A stretch of 64,000 nt of DNA from Bordetella sp. FB-8 (GTDB lineage Bacteria > Pseudomonadota > Gammaproteobacteria > Burkholderiales > Burkholderiaceae_B), in assembly GCF_000382185.1 (NCBI RefSeq), contig NZ_KB907784.1:992001-1056000 (forward strand). The letters are read 5' to 3'. Made by a program: the position numbers and the translations under genes. Shown here piece after piece: positions 51,893 through 61,630 of the stretch. Each line of letters opens with the position of its first letter. Positions within the stretch are counted from its first letter, which is position 1. A model generated the notes under the pieces. It made no database searches. It saw only the letters and a list, made by a program, of their open reading frames with translations, and had not been told where the DNA came from.

Positions 51893-52675
51893 CTAGCCGG
51901 AGATATAGCCCAGGCGCGAGGACACCGTGGCGGCACATTCAACCAGCACCGTCGCCAGTTCGCCGTCGTAGGACGCCTCGACCGAGCCGCTGGGGCCGAT
52001 GAGCGTGACGGCCAGCACGATGTTGCGGCTGTGGTCAAAGACCGGGGCGCTCAGGGCGCTGATGCCGGCGACGGGGTCGTCGATGCTGCGAGCCAGTCCG
52101 TGGCGCCTGACTTCGGCCAGGCGCGCCTGGACTTCCCGGCGGGTAAAGCGCCGCCGCGAAGCGCCTATCTGCAAGGCACCGGCCTCCTCCAGGGCGATCA
52201 GCGATTCGACCGCCGCGGCCGGAAGATAGGCGGCAAAGACCTGTCCCGTCGCGGTCTGCAGCAAGGACATGACCGTTCCAGTACGCATGGTCACATGAAT
52301 GGCGGCAGTCGCGGGATGGATGTGCACGATGGTCGGCCCCTGGCTGCCTGCGGTCGCCAGCGCGACCGTCTGGCCAAAACGCGACAGTCTCTCGTTCACC
52401 AGGGGAATCGCCGTGCGCACCGGATCGCAACGCTGCAGGCTGATGAGTCCCATCTGCAGCGCGAACGGACCGAGCTCGTAGCGTCCCGAGGAGGCATCCT
52501 GTTGGATCAGACCCAGATTGCAGTAACTGACCAGGTAAGGATGGGCCTTGGCGGGCGCCATGCCCGCCTTGCGCGCGAGATCCCCCAGGAGCATGGGGCC
52601 GCCATGGTCGACCAAGGCGCGCAGCAGCGTGCCGCCGACCTCGATGGACTGGATACCTCTTCGTTCTGTGGCCAT
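51893..52675 (-). CDS. IclR-family transcriptional regulator
   Basis: 260 residues from ATG 52675. N-terminal winged helix (about 5-65, 'VGGTLLRALVDHGGPMLLGDLA', used in part), ligand domain ending in 'SAPVFDHSRNIVLAVTLIGPSG'. IclR proteins commonly govern aromatic catabolism. It stands upstream of and in line with the monooxygenase genes and back to back with hpaR (69 bp between), so both regulators share one small promoter region. Confidence 0.92.
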   Translation of the reverse strand: MATERRGIQSIEVGGTLLRALVDHGGPMLLGDLARKAGMAPAKAHPYLVSYCNLGLIQQDASSGRYELGPFALQMGLISLQRCDPVRTAIPLVNERLSRFGQTVALATAGSQGPTIVHIHPATAAIHVTMRTGTVMSLLQTATGQVFAAYLPAAAVESLIALEEAGALQIGASRRRFTRREVQARLAEVRRHGLARSIDDPVAGISALSAPVFDHSRNIVLAVTLIGPSGSVEASYDGELATVLVECAATVSSRLGYISG

Positions 52676-52744
52676 GGGAATCGCGATGCAATCGGAGGCG
52701 CAATGATACTGCCCTGCAGCCCTGCCCCTTGCTAACATGCGGGT

Positions 52745-53194
52745 ATGAAAGCCCCCTTTCACCACCGCAATCTGCCGCACTTGCTGCTGCACGCGCGCGA
52801 GACGCTGATGCAGCATTTCCGCCCCGTACTGAAAGAGGCGGGGCTTACCGAGCAGCAATGGCGCGTGCTGCGCAGCTTGAGCGACACGGGCGCCATCGAG
52901 CCCAACCAGATCGCCAAGCACTGCCAGCTCCTGGGACCCAGCCTGACCCGCATCCTCGCCGGCATGGAAGAAACCGGCCTGATCGTGCGCGCGCGCTCGG
53001 ACGAGGACCAGCGGCGCCAGAAAATCTCGCTCACGGCCAAGAGCCGCAAGCTCATCGAGCGCATGCGTCCCAAGATCGACCAGAAATACCGGGAACTGGA
53101 AGCAATGATAGGCAAGCAGTTGCTCGACCGCCTGTATCGCGACATCGACGAGGCGGTCACCTTGGTCAAACAGGGCAAAGGGCCTTCTATTTAG
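52745..53194 (+). CDS. hpaR: HpaR, MarR-family repressor of homoprotocatechuate degradation
   Basis: 149 residues. 'ETLMQHFRPVLKEAGLTEQQWRVLRSL' and 'GPSLTRILAGMEETGLIVRARSDEDQRRQKISLT' parallel E. coli HpaR closely, including the wing. It binds palindromic operators as a dimer and is released by homoprotocatechuate or related acids. Here it is separated from the hpa operon by four genes. Its stop codon lies inside a palindrome with the same core as the hpaG operator. Confidence 0.9.
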   Translation: MKAPFHHRNLPHLLLHARETLMQHFRPVLKEAGLTEQQWRVLRSLSDTGAIEPNQIAKHCQLLGPSLTRILAGMEETGLIVRARSDEDQRRQKISLTAKSRKLIERMRPKIDQKYRELEAMIGKQLLDRLYRDIDEAVTLVKQGKGPSI

Positions 53195-53219
53195 ATAACA
53201 TATTATCTAAATAGAAGGC
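53182..53219. promoter_or_regulatory. Second 38-bp dyad with HpaR-type core, overlapping the hpaR stop codon
   Basis: Arms of 17 bp (53182-53198 and 53203-53219) pair exactly; the central CATA has one mismatch. Core TAGATAACATATTATCTA differs from the hpaG operator core by one base, while the outer arms (GCCTTCTATT) differ but remain symmetric. No start codon follows within 200 bp on either side. It may act as an auxiliary operator, as a relic of a lost promoter, or as a hairpin ending hpaR. Confidence 0.65.
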
Positions 53220-53420
53220 ATCGCCATCGCGCATGGCCGCTTCCAGAAGGCCCGTAACGGCCACCGCCAGCCCGCCGTCACTCGCTGCAGGTTGCTGCGC
53301 AGGGGAGGCGCGGCGATCCTCGCTTGGCTGGCGCCCGGCCTCACCCGCGCCGAGGTCATATACGACGCGCACATCACGGTGTCGCAAGCAGCCTTCGATA
53401 AAGGGCTTTCGGCGCAGGCC
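53220..53420. other. Non-coding gap between hpaR and the PepSY gene
   Basis: About 200 bp; short frames on both strands show no recognisable protein. It is GC-rich with no T-run. Confidence 0.45.
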
Positions 53421-54125
53421 CTACAGCGTCACGGCCGTCGCCGCCAGCACAGCCGCAACCGACGCCGCGAACACCGTCGCGCCCACCAGTTTCCTGCGCT
53501 CCAGCTCGGTCCACAACAGCAGACCCGTGAGCGACAGCAAGACCAGGCTCCCCGCGATGGTGTCCGACAACAGCACCCAGGCCATGCCGACGCCGTTGGC
53601 ACGGTGCAGGTTTTCGATTACGCCCAGCCAGCCCGGCATCACCTGGCGCGCCGAAACCTGGCGGGTCGCGGGCGTGTAATCGGCCTGGATCAGGTAATGC
53701 GGCGTGCGAAAGCGTATCTGCCAGTGCTCGGGCAACTGCACCGTCTGGCCGTTCCAGGAGACGGTCTGGCCGGCGCTGCGCGCGACGCGCTCCACGGGCT
53801 TGACCAGATTCCATTCGCGCTGCAGCCAGGCCGCCACGTCCGCCGGCTCCTGCGGCACTGTCTCGGGCACTTGCATGCGGATGCGGGTGACGACCGGCGC
53901 GGGCGTATCGATCTTCATGACCGCGCGGTGGTTCTGGAAAAAACCGCTGATGCCGAACATCAGGCCCATCGCCGCGCCCCACAAGCCCAGCCAGCCATGC
54001 GCCTTGCGCAGCCATTTGATGAAAGCGCCCCGGCGGTGCGCGCGCGCATGCTGCGGGGATTTCTCGGGTGCGCGAGCGACAACGGCTGCCGGGGTGGCGG
54101 AATTGATCTGAATCGTGCGTGTCAT
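53421..54125 (-). CDS. PepSY-associated membrane protein
   Basis: 234 residues. 'FIKWLRKAHGWLGLWGAAMGLMFGISGF' is the PepSY_TM N-terminal helix with 'HGWLGLW'; a periplasmic part (about 65-175) includes 'NLHRANGVGMAWVLLSDTIAGSLVLLSLTG', the second conserved block, and a last helix ends the protein. Such proteins follow siderophore-receptor genes and are thought to reduce iron in ferri-siderophores at the inner membrane. Only 10 bp separates it from the receptor gene. Confidence 0.88.
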   Translation of the reverse strand: MTRTIQINSATPAAVVARAPEKSPQHARAHRRGAFIKWLRKAHGWLGLWGAAMGLMFGISGFFQNHRAVMKIDTPAPVVTRIRMQVPETVPQEPADVAAWLQREWNLVKPVERVARSAGQTVSWNGQTVQLPEHWQIRFRTPHYLIQADYTPATRQVSARQVMPGWLGVIENLHRANGVGMAWVLLSDTIAGSLVLLSLTGLLLWTELERRKLVGATVFAASVAAVLAATAVTL

Positions 54126-54135
54126 CTATGCGCCT

Positions 54136-56343
54136 TTACAACTCGAAGCTTGTGCGCAGCATGATCTGCCGCGAATTGCCAAGCGCGACGAAATACGGAT
54201 TGACGGCGGACGTGTAGTACACACGGTTAAAGAGATTGCTCACGTTCAACTGGAAGCGCGTCTTGTGGCCGCCTATCCTCGTGTCGTAAGTGGCGAAAGC
54301 GTTGAACACGGTATAGGCGGGCAACGTGAAGTAAGGCGTGCCCAATTCGCCCGAGCGCACGCCCACATAGCGCGCACCGCCGCCGATGCGCAGGTTTGCG
54401 CCCGCCACCCGGCCGGCGTCATAAGCCAGGTTGAGCGAGGCCGTGTGACGCGCCGCTTGCGCCACGGCCCAGCCGGCGTATAGCGGATCCCTGGTGACCA
54501 CGGCGTCGATGTAGGCGTAGCTGGCAATCGCGCTCCACCTGGGGCTTATCCTGCCTGTCATGTCGAATTCGATGCCGCGCGAACGGACCGCGCCCACGGC
54601 GCGGGCCACGTTTTGCCCGAGCGTGGCGTCATATTGCGATGCCAGCACATTGCGCTTGCGGATGTCGAAAAGCGCGAAAGTGCTGGACAGTCCCTGGGCC
54701 ATGTCCCACTTGGCGCCGACTTCCCAGGAACGGGATTGTTCGGGCTGCACGGCTGAATCGATCACCACCCCGCCGGCCAGGGCCGCGATACTCATCGAAG
54801 GCTTGAGCGATTCGGTGTAGCTGGCGTACAGCGACAGCGCGTCGTTCCACTTGTAGACCACGCCCAGCTTGGGCAGGACCTTGCCGCCGTCGGTATTGGT
54901 ATTGGCCCTGAAGGGCCGGCCCTTGCCGGCCTGTTCACCCCAGCGCTGGTAGCGCAGTCCGCCCACCAGGATCCATTTATCGGACAGGTGCAGAGAGTCC
55001 TGCGCCCAGATCCCCATGCCCCGGTAAGTGTCGGTCTGGTCGCTATCGGAGGCCGACACTGTCGAGGTCTGCGGTTCGCAATCGTAGACCGGGTTGATGT
55101 AGCTGAAGGTGCAGGTGGCCGCGTCCCGGGTCAGATCGGCGCGGTAGATTTTTCGGTGTTCGAAATCCGTGCCGAACGTCAATTCGTTGCGCATGCCGGC
55201 CACGTCGAATTTGCCGGCCAGAGATGCGGTGAAATAATGGTCGAACGAATCGGCGCCGAAGGTGCCGTTATTGCGGCGTGTCAAGGTGCCGGTCGCGGTA
55301 TTGACGCCGCTGATCTGCATTTGGTTGGCGTCGTAGGTTTCGTCGTTGTAGTTGTAGCCCACATGTCCGCCCCACTCGCTGTTGAATTGATGATCGGCGG
55401 AAAACTGCAGCAGGTTGGACTCGCCCCACATATCGTTGTTGTATGCGTCCAGGCGGCGATCGGCCGGGATGTCCAGCGGCTTGAGCGTGGCCGGATTCAG
55501 GGCCGTGCCGCGGTCAAAGGGATAGAGGAAGTTCCGGTGCTGGTAGGACACGGTGACTTGCGTATCGTTGCCTAGCCAGGCCAGCGAAGGCGCGATCAGC
55601 GCCTCTCGATGCGTGCCGAAGTTGCGCCAATAGGTCTCGTTGCTAAAGTCGGCGATGAGGCGGTAGGCCAGGCGAGTGTTGACGATGGCCCCGGTGGAAT
55701 CCAGCGTCACATCGCCGCCGTTCTTGCCCGCGCCGTAAGTTGAGCCGCCTACGCTCAACTCGGTGTGGGGCGTCAAACGCGGCTGCTTGGAGATGACGTT
55801 GACAGCGCCACCCGGGTCCATGATTCCGTAGAGTACCGATGAAGGTCCCTTGAGCACCTCCACGTGATCGGTGGTGGCGTTGAGCACGCGTCCCTGCACA
55901 ATCGGCATGCCGTTCTGAAAGATCGACCAGTCGCGGTTGTCGCCGAAACCGCGTTTGGTGAACGAATCCTCCGTGCCGCCCAGTGTATTGGCCTGCGTAA
56001 TGCCGCTGATGTTGCCCAGCGCGTCGTCCAGGTTCTGCGGTCGCTGGTCCGATATGACCTGGGCCGGCACGGAAACGACCGCTTGGGGAATTTCCATGAC
56101 GGGCGCGTCGGTGCGTGTGACGCCCGCGTCTGGCTCCGGGGTATAGCCGTCGATTGCACTGCCCTGGATTTTGACAGCGTCGAGTAGGGCGGGAGACGAC
56201 GAGGCAGAGGACGCGAGGGCGGAATCGGCCGCCGAGGCCGCGGTCCAGGCCTGGGCCAGCAGAACAGCCAGAGCCACCGGCGCCGCGCGCTTGATCCGCG
56301 ATGCGCGGATGGGAACAATCGGGAATATCTCGTGTTGCTGCAT
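54136..56343 (-). CDS. TonB-dependent ferric-siderophore receptor
   Basis: 735 residues with signal peptide (cleavage near 'ASA-ADSA'). TonB box-like 'LLDAVKIQG', plug domain ('MEIPQAVVSVPAQVISDQRPQNLDDALGNISG' region, 'LKGPSSVLYGIMDPGGAVNVISK'), then a 22-strand barrel ending '...RTSFEL'. No N-terminal STN signalling domain, so it does not signal to an anti-sigma factor. It resembles FpvA/FauA-type receptors; the siderophore is not identifiable. Iron control is suggested by the upstream Fur-like box, and a PepSY reductase-like partner follows. Confidence 0.93.
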   Translation of the reverse strand: MQQHEIFPIVPIRASRIKRAAPVALAVLLAQAWTAASAADSALASSASSSPALLDAVKIQGSAIDGYTPEPDAGVTRTDAPVMEIPQAVVSVPAQVISDQRPQNLDDALGNISGITQANTLGGTEDSFTKRGFGDNRDWSIFQNGMPIVQGRVLNATTDHVEVLKGPSSVLYGIMDPGGAVNVISKQPRLTPHTELSVGGSTYGAGKNGGDVTLDSTGAIVNTRLAYRLIADFSNETYWRNFGTHREALIAPSLAWLGNDTQVTVSYQHRNFLYPFDRGTALNPATLKPLDIPADRRLDAYNNDMWGESNLLQFSADHQFNSEWGGHVGYNYNDETYDANQMQISGVNTATGTLTRRNNGTFGADSFDHYFTASLAGKFDVAGMRNELTFGTDFEHRKIYRADLTRDAATCTFSYINPVYDCEPQTSTVSASDSDQTDTYRGMGIWAQDSLHLSDKWILVGGLRYQRWGEQAGKGRPFRANTNTDGGKVLPKLGVVYKWNDALSLYASYTESLKPSMSIAALAGGVVIDSAVQPEQSRSWEVGAKWDMAQGLSSTFALFDIRKRNVLASQYDATLGQNVARAVGAVRSRGIEFDMTGRISPRWSAIASYAYIDAVVTRDPLYAGWAVAQAARHTASLNLAYDAGRVAGANLRIGGGARYVGVRSGELGTPYFTLPAYTVFNAFATYDTRIGGHKTRFQLNVSNLFNRVYYTSAVNPYFVALGNSRQIMLRTSFEL

Positions 56344-56385
56344 ACGCGCCTTTTTTTCTCTTGCGTGGATTTTGCTTTTTACTGA

Positions 56386-56414
56386 AATATATTGAGAATC
56401 AATCTCATTAATTA
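56386..56414 (-). promoter_or_regulatory. Fur-box-like site upstream of the siderophore receptor
   Basis: Minus-strand TAATGAGATTGATTCTCAAT is an imperfect 19-bp dyad of the GATAATGATAATCATTATC type, about 45-70 bp before the receptor start and within a very AT-rich stretch (56370-56425). Confidence 0.6.
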
Positions 56415-56530
56415 TATCGATCTGAAAGGAAAATGAAAGCCGGGGGAATTCAGAAGACCTGTACCATCGGAATGCAGGTCCTTTTCATTCGCACAGGCGG
56501 CGCACCGGCGCGCCCTTACGCCCTTCTCTC

Positions 56531-57097
56531 ATGAGCCTCGCTTCCCTCGTCAGCATCACCCCCGAAACCCACGGCCTCGAGATCGACCTGGCCTACGCCA
56601 CGGCCGACAACATCACCGGCCAGCCCATCTACCGCCAGGCGCACTGCCTGCTGCTGGCCCAGGCCGAAGCGGCCCTGCGCCGCGCCGTGAACATCGCCCG
56701 TCAGGCCGGCTGCACGCTGCGCATCTTCGATGCCTACCGTCCGCCCCAGGCGCAGCAAGCGCTGTGGAACTTTTTGCCCGATGCGCGCTACGTGGCCGAT
56801 CCCAGGCAGGGTTCGAACCACAGCCGCGGCACGGCGGTGGACCTGACGCTGATCGACACCGACGGACAGGCGCTGGACATGGGCACCGGCTTTGACGACA
56901 TGACGCTGGCGTCGGCCCATTTCCATGACGGCCTGCCGCAGGCCATACAGCGCAACCGTCTGCTGCTGCTGGGCATCATGAACGCCGCGGGCTTTGCGCA
57001 TATCTCCAGTGAGTGGTGGCATTACGAACTGCCCGGCTCGCGGACCGCCTTGCCCTTGATCGAAGACGGCGCCGGGCATACGCTGCGCCTGATGTAG
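56531..57097 (+). CDS. ddpX: D-alanyl-D-alanine dipeptidase (VanX/DdpX type)
   Basis: 188 residues. Zinc ligands and active site are intact: R70 ('DAYRPP'), H97 and D104 in 'SNHSRGTAVD', E161-W-W-H164. Cytoplasmic enzyme that splits D-Ala-D-Ala released from cell-wall turnover. Followed by ddpA-F, as in E. coli ddpXABCDF. The ribosome site is poor. Confidence 0.94.
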   Translation: MSLASLVSITPETHGLEIDLAYATADNITGQPIYRQAHCLLLAQAEAALRRAVNIARQAGCTLRIFDAYRPPQAQQALWNFLPDARYVADPRQGSNHSRGTAVDLTLIDTDGQALDMGTGFDDMTLASAHFHDGLPQAIQRNRLLLLGIMNAAGFAHISSEWWHYELPGSRTALPLIEDGAGHTLRLM

Positions 57098-57134
57098 GTT
57101 CACCCAGGTTTTCACAACGACACCCGGAGCTTCC

Positions 57135-58745
57135 ATGAAACTGGCATTTGGCGCGGCATTGCTGCGATCGACAACACTGGCCTGTGCGTTGGTGGCGACC
57201 CTGGCCACCGCGCAGCCGGCCCGGGCCGGCACACCCAAGGACATGCTGGTGATGGCCACCATGCTCGACGAGTTCTCGACCCTGGATCCAGGCGAGGTCT
57301 ACGAGCTGATGCCCGAGGAATACGTCGCCAACACCTACGATCGCCTGGTGCGGGTCGACCTGTCCGACCCCTCGCATTTCAAGGGTGACGTGGCGCAATC
57401 GTGGACGGTGAGCAGCGACGGCCTGACCTACACCTTCAAACTGCGCCCGGGCCTGAAATTCCATTCGGGCAACCCCTTGTCGGCCGACGACGTGGCCTGG
57501 TCCATCCAGCGCTGCGTGCTGCTCGACAAGGGCGCGGCCGCGGTGCTGCAAGGCATAGGCCTTACCGCCGCGAACGTGCGCCAGAACGTGCGCAAGATCG
57601 ACGACCAGACGGTCAGCATCACCACCGACCACGTCTATTCGCCGACCTTCGTGCTCAATGTGCTGGGCGCCTGGCCCGCCTCGGTAGTGGACCGCAAGCT
57701 GCTGGAGCAGCATGAACAGAACGGCGATTTCGGCAACGCCTGGCTGCGCACGCACGAAGCCGGATCGGGCATCTTCAAACTGGTGAAGTGGACCGCCAAC
57801 GACAGCCTGATCCTGCAGCGCTACGATGCCCATGCCGACCCGGCCCTGCTCAAGCGCATCGTGCTCGAGCATGTGCCCGAGACGTCCGGGCAGCGCCTGA
57901 TGCTCGAGAACGGCGACGCCGACATCGCCCGCAATCTGGGCGATAACGACATCGACGCGCTGGCCAAGAACGGCAAGGCCAAGTCGCTGGCCGTGCCGCA
58001 GGCCACGCTGCTGTACCTGGGCCTGAACGTGAAGAATCCCTACCTGGCCAGGCACGATGTGCAGCAGGCCATCAAGTGGCTGATCGACTACCAGGGCATC
58101 CAGGACCACATCGCCAAGCACACCTACAAGGTCCACCAGACCTTTCTTCCCGAAGGCTTTCTGGGTGCGATCGACGATAACCCGTATCACCAGGACGTGG
58201 CCCGCGCCAAGTCCCTGCTGGCCAAGGCCGGCCTGCCCAATGGCTTTAAGGTGACCATGGATGTGCGCAACGGCTACCCCTACGGCGACATCGCCCAGGC
58301 GATACAGGCCAATCTGGCGCTGGCCGGCATCCAGGTCGAGCTCATACCGGGCGACAACAAGCAGACCTTGGCCAAGTACCGCGCGCGCAAGCACGACATC
58401 TACATCGGCGAATGGTCGGCCGACTACATAGACCCGCACAGCAATGCGCAGGGGTTTGCCTGGAATCCGGACAATTCCGACAATTCCCCCTACAAGATGC
58501 TGGCCTGGCGCAACGGCTGGAACATCCCGCAGCTGACCAAGGAAACCGACGCGGCCCTGACCGAACCGTCGGCGCAGCGGCGCGCCCAGCTCTACGAGAT
58601 CATGCAAAAGCAGATGCTGGCGAACTCGCCTTTCGTCATCATGTTCCAGCGCGTCTCGCAAGTAACCATGCGTCCGGGCGTGAGCGGCATCGAAGTCGGA
58701 CCGATCAACGATCTGGTTTCGTACCGCCATCTGACCAAGCAATGA
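57135..58745 (+). CDS. ddpA: D-Ala-D-Ala/dipeptide-binding protein (SBP family 5)
   Basis: 536 residues, CGGAG before the ATG. Signal peptide with cleavage near 'ARA-GTPK'. 'EFSTLDPGEVYELMPEEYVANTYDRLVRV' region and 'YTFKLRPGLKFHSGNPLSADDVAWSI' are SBP_bac_5 hallmarks. Context (ddpX upstream, two permeases and two ATPases behind) suggests uptake of muropeptide-derived dipeptides. Confidence 0.9.
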   Translation: MKLAFGAALLRSTTLACALVATLATAQPARAGTPKDMLVMATMLDEFSTLDPGEVYELMPEEYVANTYDRLVRVDLSDPSHFKGDVAQSWTVSSDGLTYTFKLRPGLKFHSGNPLSADDVAWSIQRCVLLDKGAAAVLQGIGLTAANVRQNVRKIDDQTVSITTDHVYSPTFVLNVLGAWPASVVDRKLLEQHEQNGDFGNAWLRTHEAGSGIFKLVKWTANDSLILQRYDAHADPALLKRIVLEHVPETSGQRLMLENGDADIARNLGDNDIDALAKNGKAKSLAVPQATLLYLGLNVKNPYLARHDVQQAIKWLIDYQGIQDHIAKHTYKVHQTFLPEGFLGAIDDNPYHQDVARAKSLLAKAGLPNGFKVTMDVRNGYPYGDIAQAIQANLALAGIQVELIPGDNKQTLAKYRARKHDIYIGEWSADYIDPHSNAQGFAWNPDNSDNSPYKMLAWRNGWNIPQLTKETDAALTEPSAQRRAQLYEIMQKQMLANSPFVIMFQRVSQVTMRPGVSGIEVGPINDLVSYRHLTKQ

Positions 58746-59776
58746 TGCCGGGCAAGGCGGCAATGCGCTGGGCGCTGCGCGCCGGCGGCGGGGCGCTGAC
58801 GCTGGCGGCCACCTTCGCCGGCCTGCTGGCCGTGACGTTCTTCATCGGCCGCAAGGTGCCCATCGACCCGGTACTGGCCGTGGTGGGCGATCACGCCTCG
58901 GCCAGCGCCTATGCCGCGGCGCGCGCGCAGATGGGGCTGGACCGGTCGCTGCCCGTGCAATTCGCACTGTATGTGCGCGATGTGTTGCACGGCAACCTGG
59001 GCATGTCGCTGCTCACGTCCAATCCGGTGCGCAACGACATCCTGCGCGTGTTCCCCGCCACGCTCGAGCTGGCCACGCTAGCCATATTCATCGGCATACT
59101 GGTGGGCGTGCCGCTGGGCGTGGTGGCCGCCACGCATCACAATCGCGCCATCGACCACGTCGCGCGCTTGGTCGGACTGATAGGCAGCTCGATGCCTATC
59201 TTCTGGCTGGGCCTGATGGGCCTGCTGCTGTTCTACGCCAAGCTGCACTGGGTGGCCGGCCCCGGCCGCATCGATCCGGCCTACGACGGCATGGTCGACA
59301 CGCGAACCGGCAGCCTGCTGATCGACGCATTGCTGGCAGGCGAATGGGACGTCTTTCGCAATGCGCTGGCGCACATTGTGCTGCCGGCCTGCCTCCTGGG
59401 CTATTACTCGGTCGCGTACCTGAGCCGCATGACGCGCGCCTTCATGCTCGAACAGCTGGGACAGGAATACATCATCACCGCGCGGGTCAAGGGCGTGCCC
59501 GAACGGCGCGTGGTGTGGCGTCATGCCTTGGGCAACATCGCCGTGCCGCTGTTGACCATCGTCGCGCTGGCCTACAGCAATCTGCTGGAAGGCTCTGTGC
59601 TCACCGAGATCGTCTTTTCCTGGCCGGGCATCGGTTCGTACCTCACTGGCGCGCTCATGAACGCCGACATGAACGCCGTGCTGGGCAGTACGCTGACCAT
59701 CGGCGCCCTGTTCATTCTCATCAACCTGATCACCGATATGCTGTATCGCGTCTTCGACCCGCGGGTGCGCACATGA
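58742..59776 (+). CDS. ddpB: Dipeptide ABC transporter, permease DdpB
   Basis: 344 residues from the first of two ATGs (58742/58745), overlapping the ddpA stop. About 6 helices; 'LVGVPLGVVAATHHNRAIDH', EAA loop 'ITARVKGVPERRVVWRHALGN', and 'FSWPGIGSYLTGALMNADMN'. The usual 'PGDP'-type motif after helix 1 is altered to 'VPIDPVLAVVGDHAS'. Confidence 0.9.
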   Translation: MMPGKAAMRWALRAGGGALTLAATFAGLLAVTFFIGRKVPIDPVLAVVGDHASASAYAAARAQMGLDRSLPVQFALYVRDVLHGNLGMSLLTSNPVRNDILRVFPATLELATLAIFIGILVGVPLGVVAATHHNRAIDHVARLVGLIGSSMPIFWLGLMGLLLFYAKLHWVAGPGRIDPAYDGMVDTRTGSLLIDALLAGEWDVFRNALAHIVLPACLLGYYSVAYLSRMTRAFMLEQLGQEYIITARVKGVPERRVVWRHALGNIAVPLLTIVALAYSNLLEGSVLTEIVFSWPGIGSYLTGALMNADMNAVLGSTLTIGALFILINLITDMLYRVFDPRVRT

Positions 59777-60702
59777 AGCCTGCGACCGGCACTGCTACGG
59801 ACACGCGCCGCCGCGCCTGGCTCCTGAACGCCGAGCCCGCCACGCGCGCGCAGGCGATGCTGGGCCAGGCCTACCGGCGCTGGCGCCGGCTGGCCGCCAA
59901 CCCCCTGTCGTTGTGCGGCCTGGCGGTGCTGGCGCTGCTGGCCCTGACCGCCTTGATCGGCCCGCTACTGCCGCTGCAGGATCCGCTCAGGCAGGTCCTG
60001 GCCGACCGCCTGCTGCCGCCCGGCAGCCCCAGCCACTGGCTGGGCACCGACGAGCTGGGCCGCGACATCCTTTCGCGGCTGGTGCATGGCGCGCGGCTGA
60101 CGCTGGCTATCGCCGTGCTGGTGGTCGTGGTGGTGGTGCCCATCGGCCTGCTGATCGGCACGGCGGCAGGATTCTTCGGCGGCTGGGTCGACCGCGTGCT
60201 GATGCGCCTGACCGACATCGCGCTGGCTTTTCCAAAGATCGTGCTGGCCTTGGCGCTGGCGGCCGCGCTGGGACCCGGCGTGTTCAACGCGGTGCTCGCC
60301 ATTTCGATCACGGCCTGGCCGGCCTATGCCCGGCTGGCGCGCGCGGAGACGCTGCGCCATGCCCGCGCGGACTTCATTCACGCCGCCCGCATGCAGGGCG
60401 CGTCGCGCCTGCGCCTGCTGCTGCGCTACATCATGCCGCTGTGCGCCTCGTCGGTGATCGTGCGGGCCACGCTGGACATGGCCGGCATCATCCTGAGCGT
60501 GGCGGGACTGGGTTTCCTGGGACTGGGCGCCCAGCCTCCCAGTCCGGAATGGGGCTATATGGTCGCCTCGGGCCGCAACGTGCTCCTCGACGCCTGGTGG
60601 GTCTGCACGCTGCCCGGTTTGGCCATCCTGATCGTGAGTCTGGCCTTCAATCTGTTGGGCGACGGCCTGCGCGACGTCTTCGATCCGCGCCACGGAGATT
60701 GA
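59773..60702 (+). CDS. ddpC: Dipeptide ABC transporter, permease DdpC
   Basis: 309 residues, ATGA overlap with ddpB. 'HWLGTDELGRDILSRLVHGAR' and EAA loop 'AARMQGASRLRLLLRYIMPL' typify DppC/DdpC; about 6 membrane helices; C-terminal 'DVFDPRHGD'. Confidence 0.92.
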   Translation: MKPATGTATDTRRRAWLLNAEPATRAQAMLGQAYRRWRRLAANPLSLCGLAVLALLALTALIGPLLPLQDPLRQVLADRLLPPGSPSHWLGTDELGRDILSRLVHGARLTLAIAVLVVVVVVPIGLLIGTAAGFFGGWVDRVLMRLTDIALAFPKIVLALALAAALGPGVFNAVLAISITAWPAYARLARAETLRHARADFIHAARMQGASRLRLLLRYIMPLCASSVIVRATLDMAGIILSVAGLGFLGLGAQPPSPEWGYMVASGRNVLLDAWWVCTLPGLAILIVSLAFNLLGDGLRDVFDPRHGD

Positions 60703-60704
60703 GA

Positions 60705-61630
60705 ATGCAAGCGTCTCGATGTTCGCCGGATCCACGGCCCGAATCGATACCCGCATGCCGCGGGCACGCGCCCGGCGCGCTCTGCGATATCGACCTGCTG
60801 CAGATAGCCTTTCCCGGCCCCGACCGGCAATGGACGCCGGCCGTGCGCGGTGTGTCGCTCACCCTGGCGCCGGGTGAGCGGCTGGGCATCGTCGGTGAAT
60901 CGGGTTCGGGAAAATCCCTCACCGGCCGCGCGCTGCTGGGACAGCTGCCACCTGCGGCGCGCATGTCGGCCCAGACTCTGCGCTATGCGGGTCGCGACCT
61001 GCTCGCCATGCCCGCAGCCGAACGTCGCCGGCTGTGCGGACAGGAAATGGGCATGATCCTGCAGGACCCAAAATACTCGCTCAACCCGGTGATGACCGTG
61101 GGCAGGCAGATGCGCGAGGCCTGGGCGCTGCGCAATCCCGGCATGAAGCGGCGCGAGATGGACGAACGGGTGCTGGCCTCGCTGGATGCGGTGCGCATCC
61201 GCGACCCCAGGCGGGTGGCGGCCTCCTATGCGCACGAGCTCTCCGGCGGCATGGGACAGCGCGTGATGATCGCCATGATGGCGGCCAACGGCCCGCGTCT
61301 GCTGGTGGCCGACGAGCCCACCAGCGCGCTCGACGTGCTGGTGGCCATGCAGGTGCTGGACGTACTGGACGACATGGTCGCCCGGCACGGCACCGGCCTG
61401 ATCTTCATCAGCCACGATCTGCCCCTGGTGGGCGCCTTCTGCGACCGCGTGGCGGTGATGTATGCCGGCCGCATCGTGGAAACCTGCGCGGCGTCCGAGC
61501 TGCGCCAGGCGCAACACCCCTATACCCGCGCCCTGCTCGCCGCCAGTCCCACACTGATGGACCAGCCCGAGCGTCTGCCCGTGATACAGCGCGACCCGGC
61601 ATGGCTGCAGGCCGAGCAAGCGAGCAAACC

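Noticed and set aside
53187..53387. Small minus-strand gene after hpaR
   Set aside because: Its C-terminus is simply the translated palindrome, there is no ribosome site, and no family features are visible.
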